Positions 1 to 5,613 of a stretch of 5,660 bases of DNA are shown piece by piece. Position numbers and translations under genes: made by a program. Origin of the DNA: an uncultured Pseudomonadota bacterium (GTDB lineage Bacteria; Pseudomonadota; Gammaproteobacteria; Burkholderiales; Eutrophovitaceae); the NCBI GenBank assembly GCA_913057845.1, contig CAJXPC010000130.1, positions 1 to 5,660 on the forward strand, given 5' to 3'. The notes under the pieces are model-generated. The model saw only the letters and a list, made by a program, of their open reading frames with translations, did no database searches and had not been told where the DNA came from. How positions within the stretch are numbered: position 1 is the first letter of the stretch; every line of letters starts with the position of its first letter.

Positions 1-49
1 ATCTACACCTCTCTATTCGTCGGCAGCGTCAGATGTGTATAAGAGACAG
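1..49 (+). other. Illumina Nextera P5-side adapter (library artefact)
   Basis: This is not genomic sequence. Positions 1-8 (ATCTACAC) match the 3' end of the P5 flow-cell oligo. Positions 9-16 (CTCTCTAT) match the Nextera i5 index usually called S502/N502. Positions 17-30 (TCGTCGGCAGCGTC) are the read-1 adapter arm. Positions 31-49 (AGATGTGTATAAGAGACAG) are the 19-bp Tn5 mosaic end used in tagmentation. The four parts come in the exact order expected of a Nextera library molecule. Native DNA starts at position 50. The adapter is in frame with the hydrolase gene on the minus strand and adds a false C-terminus to it. Confidence 0.98.
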
Positions 50-627
50 CAATTTATCTTGTGAATCGCATGACAGCAGCCCACATAACCAGTTACTGAT
101 GTATTTTCAATAAGACTTGCGACAAATTCGAGTTCAGGTCGAGGCTGACTCCGGAAAGAATCGGTAAACCATCGCTCAAGCGTCCCAGACACTAACGCCT
201 TCATCCCGTCTTTTTTTGCGATGTCGATTCTTTCCTTCCATGCAGGTTGAGCTTCCGGAGGCATGCGGCTTGTAGTGTCACATAACACTAAGGAAGCGAA
301 TGAATTAGGAAAGTTGATTGCGTAAGTCATACCAATCATTCCTCCCATAGACAAGCCAACCCAATGAGGATTCTTGATCTCTAAGCTATCAAGCAATGCC
401 TTTGCATCTGCCGCCAACTGATCAAGAGAATAGGCCCCTTCAGGCCCACCGCTTGCACCGTGCCCTCTCGTATCAAATGCGAAAACTCGGTAATTACTTT
501 TTAGCGCATCAATTTGCGCGCCCCACATCGTCAAGTCACACATCAACGAGTGACTTAAAACGACCCATGGGCCTGATCCCCCAAAAACTTCATAGTTCAG
601 TGTTACCCCGTTCACTAACGCTCGCAT
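50..627 (-). CDS. Alpha/beta hydrolase, 3-oxoadipate enol-lactonase (PcaD)-like, C-terminus missing
   Basis: The first 192 residues of an alpha/beta-hydrolase-fold enzyme are present. Landmarks are the oxyanion-side HSLMCD (residues 26-31), FDTRGHGAS (51-59), the nucleophile elbow GLSMGG (91-96) with the likely catalytic Ser93, and LVLCDTTSR after the next strand. GYVGCC near the break is a pattern I associate with 3-oxoadipate enol-lactonases, which open the enol-lactone in the beta-ketoadipate pathway. That specificity is inferred; a related lactone or ester hydrolase is possible. Family members are about 260 residues, so roughly 70 are missing, including the catalytic His and probably the catalytic Asp. 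The reading frame continues into the adapter and gives 12 false residues. I chose ATG 627 because GGAGG at 637-641 lies 9 bases upstream; ATGs at 645 and 636 are in frame but lack that spacing. The product is probably cytoplasmic, since no signal peptide is seen. No other pca gene is visible, and the neighbour is a divergent FAH-fold gene. Confidence 0.85.
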
Positions 628-636
628 TGACCTCAT

Positions 637-641
637 CCTCC
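637..641 (-). promoter_or_regulatory. Ribosome binding site fixing the hydrolase start
   Basis: GGAGG on the minus strand lies 9 bases before ATG 627. It selects that start over the two in-frame ATGs at 645 and 636, which overlap or directly abut it. Confidence 0.7.
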
Positions 642-750
642 ACATTAATCACCAACCGTCTAGGCATGATGCCTCAGTAATTCCAAATTGATATGAATGT
701 TTCATTAGAATAACTAATATTACGTGCGATAGACAAAATAATAACTAAGC

Positions 751-756
751 AGGAGG
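751..756 (+). promoter_or_regulatory. Strong ribosome binding site for the GTG-started FAH-fold gene
   Basis: AGGAGG ends 6 bases before GTG 763. This consensus Shine-Dalgarno sequence supports the non-ATG start over the in-frame ATG at 781 (Met7). Confidence 0.85.
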
Positions 757-762
757 TAAGAC

Positions 763-1761
763 GTGCGAATCATTCAATTTATGGGAAGAGATGGTGCAAA
801 GAGAGTCGGACGGGTATCTGATGGTGGAATTGTGCACACCATAAGAGGAGTTACCACCACATATGGGCTCGCACTAGAGGCAATAAAAAAACAAAAAGTC
901 CTTAAGGACATCATCGACGAACATACGAGCGAAGAAAAAGACACGATGGATCAAATTCTCTCGGAAAAGAGAATTCACGTCCCCTTTCATCACCCCGACC
1001 CCTATCATCAACTGGTCTCAGGAACAGGATTATCTCATCTGGGAAGCGCTAGCGCTCGAGACGCCATGCACGCAAAACTGGATAAAGATGAGTCATCGTT
1101 AACTGATTCAATGAAAATGTTTAAATGGGGTCTTGATGGAGGAAAACCAGACTGCGCAGCAATCGGAACTCAAGCGGAATGGTTCTATAAAGGAGACGGG
1201 GACTGGGTCGCAGCCCCAGAGGCAGAACTAAGTTGGCCAGCCTATGCCTTAGATGGCGGTGAGGAAGTTGAACTCGTTGGCATCTACTTAATTGATGAAA
1301 CATCAACCGTAAGGCGCGTGGGCTACGCCCTGGCCAATGAATACGCTGACCACGTCATGGAGAGACAAAACTACCTATATTTATCTCACTCTAAATTAAG
1401 ACACTGCTCGTATGGACCAGAACTATTAATCGGAGATTTACCGCTAGAAGTTCGAGGTAAAGCAAGACTCTTAAGGTCGGATACAGTGATTTGGGAGGAA
1501 GAATGGCTATCAGGCGATAACAATATGTCTCACTCCATTGAAAACTTAGAGCACCATCACTTCAAATATCCTGAATTTAGACGGCCCGGTGACGTTCATA
1601 TACACTTTTTTGGCGCAGCCAATGGCAGCTTTACGAAAAACATAGAAACTCAAGATGGCGATATTTTTGAGATTGAATCAGTAACTTTTGGTCACCCGCT
1701 CAGAAACACGCTAGTAAAGAGCAAACGTCAAGACACAAAAATTGTCGTCAAACCTTTGTGA
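763..1761 (+). CDS. GguC/AraD1-like fumarylacetoacetate-hydrolase-superfamily protein
   Basis: This complete 332-residue protein resembles the GguC/AraD1 group of the FAH superfamily. Some members are linked to sugar-acid catabolism, as dehydratases or hydrolases of 2-keto-3-deoxy sugar acids. The match rests on recalled family patterns: SGTGLSHLGSA (residues 86-96), SMKMFKWGL (116-124), PEAELSWPAYALDGGEE (152-168), ANEYADH (191-197), RQNYLYLSHSKLR (201-213), NMSHSIENLEHHHFKY (254-269), RRPGDVHIHFFG (273-284) and the C-terminal GDIFEIE (299-305). Glu153, Glu155 and a later acidic residue in ANEYADH are the likely divalent-metal ligands, by analogy with the E-x-E...D pattern of the FAH fold. 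The start is GTG with a consensus AGGAGG 6 bases upstream. The product is probably cytoplasmic. It is divergent from the lactonase-like gene, which suggests one catabolic locus. The substrate cannot be read from sequence. No clear terminator follows the stop. Confidence 0.85.
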   Translation: MRIIQFMGRDGAKRVGRVSDGGIVHTIRGVTTTYGLALEAIKKQKVLKDIIDEHTSEEKDTMDQILSEKRIHVPFHHPDPYHQLVSGTGLSHLGSASARDAMHAKLDKDESSLTDSMKMFKWGLDGGKPDCAAIGTQAEWFYKGDGDWVAAPEAELSWPAYALDGGEEVELVGIYLIDETSTVRRVGYALANEYADHVMERQNYLYLSHSKLRHCSYGPELLIGDLPLEVRGKARLLRSDTVIWEEEWLSGDNNMSHSIENLEHHHFKYPEFRRPGDVHIHFFGAANGSFTKNIETQDGDIFEIESVTFGHPLRNTLVKSKRQDTKIVVKPL

Positions 1762-1881
1762 TGCCAAATTGACATTGATTTAAATAAAGCCTGACCACCC
1801 TTAACCTAAAGGCACCCAAGTGGAAAATGCGCTACTGTACAGGTAAATAAATATAATAAGTTCATTCGTTGAACAAGATTA

Positions 1882-1909
1882 TTGACAAATTTATAGCGTA
1901 TTTTATCTA
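1882..1909 (+). promoter_or_regulatory. Candidate sigma-70 promoter of the DAHP synthase gene
   Basis: TTGACA (1882-1887) is a perfect -35 hexamer. TATCTA (1904-1909) matches only the first three bases of a -10 box after a 16-base spacer. It points towards aroF and would give a leader of about 75 bases. The weak -10 keeps confidence low. TATAAT at 1852-1857 is an alternative -10 but lacks a recognisable -35. Confidence 0.35.
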
Positions 1910-1937
1910 CCGATAAAAATATAGACTCAATTCATAG

Positions 1938-1955
1938 TTAGTGCTCGCACACTAA
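1938..1955 (+). repeat. Inverted repeat TTAGTG-N6-CACTAA in the aroF leader
   Basis: The 6-base arms are perfect and separated by 6 bases, 37 bases before the aroF ATG and downstream of the candidate promoter. The 6-N6-6 layout equals that of the E. coli TyrR box (TGTAAA-N6-TTTACA), but the arm sequence differs. It could be an operator or a weak RNA hairpin; the sequence alone does not decide. Confidence 0.45.
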
Positions 1956-1992
1956 TATTTAAAAAATAATATAAAAATAATCACCAAAAGAC

Positions 1993-3066
1993 ATGACCCA
2001 AGAATTGATTAATAACCTAAATGTTAAAGCGCAGCAAATCCTTTCGACACCGCAAATAATAAAAAGTGAAATCCCAGTGCCGGATAATGCGACGTCAACC
2101 ATTATCAAGGGACGCAAGTCTATTGAAGATATTTTGGACAGGAAAGATAAACGTCTTTTGGTAGTCGTTGGGCCCTGTTCTATCCATGATACAAAAGCCG
2201 CAATGGACTACGCCAACAGACTGCGTAAGCTCTCTGAACAAGTCTCCGAGACAATGATGATTGTGATGCGGGTTTACTTTGAAAAACCGCGAACCACGGT
2301 AGGCTGGAAAGGACTCATCAATGACCCACATATGGACGAATCATTTGATATCGAACAGGGCCTGCGTATCGCACGACGGTTACTAATCGATATTAACGAA
2401 CTGGGGTTGCCAGCGGGCACAGAAGCTCTTGATCCAATTAGCCCGCAGTACCTAGGAGACCTAATCTCGTGGAGTGCCATAGGGGCTAGAACAACCGAAT
2501 CTCAAACTCACCGAGAAATGGCTAGCGCACTTTCTTCTCCGGTTGGATTTAAAAACGGTACCGATGGAGGCTTGTCTGTCGCAGTCAATGCACTTCACTC
2601 AGTCTCAAATCCGCACAGCTTTTTAGGTATTAATAGTGATGGTCAAGTCGCAATCACTCATACAAAGGGTAATCGCTATGGACATATCGTCCTTCGAGGT
2701 GGTTCAAAAGGACCTAATTACGATTCCGTGTCCATATCCTTGGTTGAAAAAGCACTTAATGAAGCTAAGCCTAAACTAGCTTCAAACATTATTGTTGACT
2801 GCAGTCATGCCAACTCAAACAAAGATCACAACCTGCAGCCCCTAGTTTTCAGCGATTGTATCAATCAAGTCATCGATGGGAACAAATCAATTATCGGCAT
2901 GATGCTAGAAAGCAACATAGGGCCAGGCAACCAGAAATTAATGCAAGACCATAGCAAAATGCAGTATGGCGTATCCATCACGGATGCATGTGTTGATTGG
3001 GCTACAACTGAAAAAACACTGCTCGATGCACATAAGAAGTTGACGCCGGTGCTTTCTGTGCTTTAA
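1993..3066 (+). CDS. aroF: 3-deoxy-7-phosphoheptulonate (DAHP) synthase, class I, AroF-like
   Basis: This enzyme condenses phosphoenolpyruvate and erythrose 4-phosphate to DAHP, the first step of the shikimate pathway to aromatic amino acids. It has 357 residues, against 356 in E. coli AroF. Signatures are GPCSIHD (60-66), RVYFEKPRTTVGWKGLINDP (93-112), GTEALDPISPQY (142-153), GARTTESQTHREMAS (165-179), DCSHANSNKD (269-278) and YGVSITDAC (325-333). By alignment from memory with E. coli AroG, the metal ligands are Cys62, His272, Glu306 and Asp331, and the PEP/phosphate contacts are Arg93, Lys98, Arg166, Lys187 and Arg235. All are intact. It is closer to AroF than AroG, for example in FLGIN, DCSHANSNKD and ESNI. 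Asn8, Pro148, Gln152 and Ser181, positions tied to tyrosine inhibition of AroF, are kept, so tyrosine sensitivity is a reasonable inference. ATG 1993 has no clear Shine-Dalgarno sequence. The stop overlaps that of the convergent gene. Confidence 0.96.
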   Translation: MTQELINNLNVKAQQILSTPQIIKSEIPVPDNATSTIIKGRKSIEDILDRKDKRLLVVVGPCSIHDTKAAMDYANRLRKLSEQVSETMMIVMRVYFEKPRTTVGWKGLINDPHMDESFDIEQGLRIARRLLIDINELGLPAGTEALDPISPQYLGDLISWSAIGARTTESQTHREMASALSSPVGFKNGTDGGLSVAVNALHSVSNPHSFLGINSDGQVAITHTKGNRYGHIVLRGGSKGPNYDSVSISLVEKALNEAKPKLASNIIVDCSHANSNKDHNLQPLVFSDCINQVIDGNKSIIGMMLESNIGPGNQKLMQDHSKMQYGVSITDACVDWATTEKTLLDAHKKLTPVLSVL

Positions 3067-3830
3067 CTGACTTTCTGTATCGTTGAATAACTCAGCGCGA
3101 TTAGCGCCACCTCAAATGGCAGAACAAGCCATACTAGCATCGCACCTATAAACTCGGCGAGGGGTAGTCCAGTAAGACTAAACCAGTTAATCGCAAGGGC
3201 AATCGCCAGAGGAAAAATAACAGCCAGAAACATCAATACCAGACCATTTCCTTTGGTGGCCAGCCAAGACCATTTAAACGCCTCAAAGAGTCCAATCTCA
3301 GGATTTCTGCTCACTTCCGGAAACACGAGTATCAATCTTGCAGCAATATAAATCGGCGGCAAGAAGTTAAGCATCGCCAAATATCCAACATCTCCAAACA
3401 CGTTAAAAATACTGACAAGAATCGTACTCGAGATGGCCAAAGCAAACATAAATGTCATTGCTAAAAAAAACATGGCTAAGGTGAATTTAGTCTCCGACAA
3501 CCCCCAAGATATCGGAGAGCGCTCGGAAATATCACATTCTAATAAGACTCGATACGCTCGAACAGTTGCTATCACTGTAATGAAAAACATGCCGGTAATG
3601 ACAAACAACATAACGCCGTAGCTACTCGTTTCAGTACCAGCCCCAGCCCCAGACTCATTCCCGTCTCCAATGATTTTCACCCCAAGGGAATCAGCAAACG
3701 ATAAGGTCATCCCAATGAGGAACGGCAACCATAGCGAACGAGCAAGCACGAACCGCTTCTCATATGCAAATACTCCCGCTCCAAGAATTAACTTGAGTAA
3801 CGGAAGTCTATTATTTGTGGTCTCTGTCAT
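3063..3830 (-). CDS. Six-helix inner-membrane protein of unknown function
   Basis: I do not recognise a named family for this 255-residue protein. Hydrophobic segments suggest about six membrane helices, near residues 28-46, 72-90, 114-143, 148-171, 197-220 and 225-248, after a short polar N-terminus. A Ser/Gly/Ala/Thr-rich loop (about 57-70, with SGAGAGTE) joins helices 1 and 2. Its codons form a small 6-bp tandem repeat. Charged loops include RAYRVLLECDISERSP (91-106) and the segment after helix 4 (FPEVSRNPEIG, 170-180). No enzymatic motif or signal peptide is seen, and the overall look is a small polytopic membrane protein. It is probably the third gene of an operon, 27 bases after the MFS transporter stop and with only a weak ribosome binding site. 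Its own stop codon overlaps the aroF stop head-on. A role linked to the transporter is conceivable but unproven. Confidence 0.85.
   Translation of the reverse strand: MTETTNNRLPLLKLILGAGVFAYEKRFVLARSLWLPFLIGMTLSFADSLGVKIIGDGNESGAGAGTETSSYGVMLFVITGMFFITVIATVRAYRVLLECDISERSPISWGLSETKFTLAMFFLAMTFMFALAISSTILVSIFNVFGDVGYLAMLNFLPPIYIAARLILVFPEVSRNPEIGLFEAFKWSWLATKGNGLVLMFLAVIFPLAIALAINWFSLTGLPLAEFIGAMLVWLVLPFEVALIALSYSTIQKVS
3637..3652 (+). repeat. Short 6-bp tandem repeat inside the membrane-protein gene
   Basis: CCAGCC repeats about 2.7 times. On the minus strand it encodes the SGAGAG part of the loop between helices 1 and 2. A gain or loss of one unit would add or remove two residues without a frameshift, so length variation among relatives would be tolerated. 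Confidence 0.7.
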
Positions 3831-3857
3831 GAAGTTTTTACGTCTTTAATGCGATGT

Positions 3858-5114
3858 TTAGGTGCTTCGATGCTTTAAATACCCACGCAGCATCCAAGAG
3901 AAGCCTAACACCTGAAGGATTAAAAAAATACTGAAAGCACGTACATACCCCTCCGGGGCATAACCACTATCAACAGTGTCCCATTGATTCAGTATGATGC
4001 CGAATAACCATTGAGAACCGAATGCTGTTGTGAATGCTAAAAGATTTAATGCGGTCGTAGCCCGTCCCGTGAGTTGCACGGGAAAACTATGGGAAATAAT
4101 CGAAAATGCTAAGCTGCCAGAGGTACCCAGTAATCCCCACCCGATCCAAATGACCCATGACATCTGAGTAATCTCAAAAACGAGAAGAAGCTGCAAGGCC
4201 ATATAAGCAACCGTAGCCCAAATAAGAACCACGATCGGTTCAATACCACGTCGACTCATTCTTGTGGCAAACGCACCCCAGAAGAGAAAGCCGAGCATCG
4301 TAGCAACACCTAACATTAATAGATGCAAGGCTACGCTCGTGCGCTCTAAACCAGCCACATCTGATAACCAAGGACCAGCCCACAACCCTTGCACCGACAT
4401 ATTGAATGCTTGAGGCAATACTGACCCTAATGCAATTCGCCAAAATATTGGTGAACGATACACACTCAGCGCCCCAAGTAATTGATCCTTCGTAGAACCA
4501 ATGTCATAGGCATTTTTTCTATCTGGAGCCACGAAAAACACAATTGCTGAAGCAACAAGGGTGGCACAGCACAAGACTAAAAAGAGCTCTCTCCATCCAG
4601 AAAAAGACAGCAAGTACTCGACCGGAGCCGTAGCAGAAATCGCTCCAAGGCCACCGACAAACATGATCCTTCCAGTCATTTCCGGAAGCTTTTCTTTCGG
4701 AAACCACAACGAGAAAATCTTAATACTCGACATCAGGCACGCAGCCACACCAAAACCGATGAATGCCCGGCCTAAAAGCAAACCCTGGAAACTCTCTGCT
4801 CTAGAAAAAATAAAAGCACCAATAGCTGCCAAAACCAACAAGCTCGCATTCACTCTTCTGGGACCAAAACGATCAAGAAAGACCCCGATAGGGATTTGCA
4901 AAGATGCGAAAGTTAAGAAATAAACCGAAGTCAATAAACCCAATTCACTTGCACTCAAACCAAATTCGGAAATCAGATTAGGCGCGATGACCGCATTGAC
5001 GGATCGAAACAAATACGACAGGAAATAACCACAAGCAAACGGCAGGAAAACAAGTAACGCTTCGCGAAACGATATCGCGCGCACGCTATCCTCAGCTTGC
5101 TTATTCACCGCCAA
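3858..5114 (-). CDS. Major facilitator superfamily transporter, 12 helices
   Basis: This complete 418-residue secondary transporter has about 12 hydrophobic segments in two halves of six. They are joined by a polar central loop (about 196-222, APDRKNAYDIGSTKD...). The loop between helices 2 and 3 holds GVFLDRFGPRR (residues 78-88), a clear match to MFS motif A (G-x-L-a-D-r-x-G-r-r). RSVNAVIAP (38-46) at the end of helix 1 also fits the family. It would act in the inner membrane by proton- or solute-coupled transport; direction and substrate cannot be told. There is no usable ATG near the N-terminus. The longest frame starts at TTG 5114, overlapping the end of pmbA by 14 bases. GTG 5108 (residue 3) gives an 8-base overlap within GTGAATAA and is equally plausible. 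Neither has a clear Shine-Dalgarno sequence, so translation is probably coupled to pmbA. The membrane protein follows 27 bases downstream. Confidence 0.93.
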   Translation of the reverse strand: MAVNKQAEDSVRAISFREALLVFLPFACGYFLSYLFRSVNAVIAPNLISEFGLSASELGLLTSVYFLTFASLQIPIGVFLDRFGPRRVNASLLVLAAIGAFIFSRAESFQGLLLGRAFIGFGVAACLMSSIKIFSLWFPKEKLPEMTGRIMFVGGLGAISATAPVEYLLSFSGWRELFLVLCCATLVASAIVFFVAPDRKNAYDIGSTKDQLLGALSVYRSPIFWRIALGSVLPQAFNMSVQGLWAGPWLSDVAGLERTSVALHLLMLGVATMLGFLFWGAFATRMSRRGIEPIVVLIWATVAYMALQLLLVFEITQMSWVIWIGWGLLGTSGSLAFSIISHSFPVQLTGRATTALNLLAFTTAFGSQWLFGIILNQWDTVDSGYAPEGYVRAFSIFLILQVLGFSWMLRGYLKHRST

Positions 5115-5613
5115 CAGTCATTGAGTCGATCAAGATCGATCCAACCTTAAAAGAAGATCGACTCAAAACATCGTTACCTATGGCACTGATAGATTTAAAC
5201 ATGTCTTTAAGATTCCCGGCTACCGTAACCTCTTGCACCGGATACGCGATCTCTCCATTTTCCACCCAAAATCCTGATGCGCCTCGAGAATAATCTCCAG
5301 TCACCATATTCGTTCCGTGTCCAAGCAAATCGGTGATTAAGAAACCTGTACCCATCATTTTTAATAGATCACTAAACTCGCGTGTAGCTGCGGAGGAGCG
5401 GACAAATAAATTATGAGCACCCCCTGCGTTACCCGTCGAAGCGAGACCAAGTTTTCTTGCAGAGTAGGTGCTCAAAAACAAACCCTCCAATCTTCCTGCA
5501 GAAACAACAGACCGCTTAGCAGTTTGAACCCCCTCATTATCGAATGAACCACTAGCCAATCCTCGAGGCACGAAAGGGTCCTCTTCAATCGACAGTAGCT
5601 CAGGGAATACGAT
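5101..5613 (-). CDS. pmbA: PmbA/TldE metalloprotease-partner protein, C-terminal part only
   Basis: The last 170 residues of PmbA (TldE) are present; family members are about 450 long, so the N-terminal two thirds are off the contig. Characteristic patterns are FVPRGLASGSFDNEGV, STYSARKLGL, GTGFLITDLLGHGTNMVTGD, YSRGASGFWVENGEI and YPVQEVTVAGNLKDMF, then GNDV and a terminal GSILIDSMTVGG. In E. coli, PmbA/TldE pairs with TldD, which carries the zinc site, in a cytoplasmic protease involved in microcin B17 maturation and CcdA turnover. TldE itself lacks the TldD metal motif. No tldD gene is in the window. The frame runs on into the right adapter, where a GTG at 5628 gives a false start and the five residues MYKRQ. 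The first native codon is ATC at 5613-5611. It is the first visible gene of a minus-strand operon with the MFS transporter. Confidence 0.95.
   Translation of the reverse strand: MVFPELLSIEEDPFVPRGLASGSFDNEGVQTAKRSVVSAGRLEGLFLSTYSARKLGLASTGNAGGAHNLFVRSSAATREFSDLLKMMGTGFLITDLLGHGTNMVTGDYSRGASGFWVENGEIAYPVQEVTVAGNLKDMFKSISAIGNDVLSRSSFKVGSILIDSMTVGGE

Larger units (their letters stand above)
628..762. promoter_or_regulatory. Divergent intergenic region with two inverted repeats
   Basis: This 135-base gap separates two divergently transcribed genes, so promoters for both should lie here. Two short inverted repeats stand out. AGGCAT-G-ATGCCT at 662-674 is perfect, with 6-base arms around one base. 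ATTAG-AATAA-CTAAT at 704-718 has 5-base arms 5 bases apart. The first lies about 35 bases before the hydrolase start and the second about 45 bases before the FAH-gene start, so each could be an operator for a dimeric regulator. TTGATA at 688-693 resembles a -35 box, but no good -10 box follows at the right spacing, so I do not call a specific promoter. No regulator gene is present in the window. Confidence 0.5.
1762..1992 (+). promoter_or_regulatory. AT-rich leader and promoter region of the DAHP synthase gene
   Basis: This 231-base gap becomes very AT-rich towards the start of aroF. It holds a perfect -10-like TATAAT (1852-1857) without a good -35 partner, and a consensus -35-like TTGACA (1882-1887) with TATCTA (1904-1909) 16 bases on. 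It also has two inverted repeats: GTTCA-TTCGT-TGAAC (1860-1874) and TTAGTG-CTCGCA-CACTAA (1938-1955). No GC-rich stem followed by a T run is seen, so neither a terminator for the upstream gene nor a classical attenuator is supported. Confidence 0.5.

Noticed and set aside
396..680. A 94-residue plus-strand open frame opposite the hydrolase gene.
   Set aside because: It lies antisense to a clear alpha/beta hydrolase frame, has low-complexity Ser/Thr/His-rich content, and lacks family resemblance. It is a shadow.
1762..1830. A rho-independent terminator after the FAH-fold gene.
   Set aside because: No stable GC-rich stem followed by a T run could be found. GCCT and AGGC are too far apart and too short to count.
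1835..1842. CTGTACAG as a LexA-type or other operator.
   Set aside because: It is only an 8-base palindrome and lacks the CTGT-N8-ACAG spacing of a LexA box. Chance is a sufficient explanation.
1827..1850. A seven-codon leader peptide (MRYCTGK) upstream of aroF that could act in attenuation.
   Set aside because: It has a single Tyr codon and no ribosome binding site. It lies upstream of both promoter-like -10 boxes, and no terminator hairpin follows.
4561..4923. A 120-residue plus-strand open frame inside the MFS gene.
   Set aside because: It is antisense to a well-supported transporter frame. Its Lys/Pro-rich composition is what the complement of hydrophobic codons gives.
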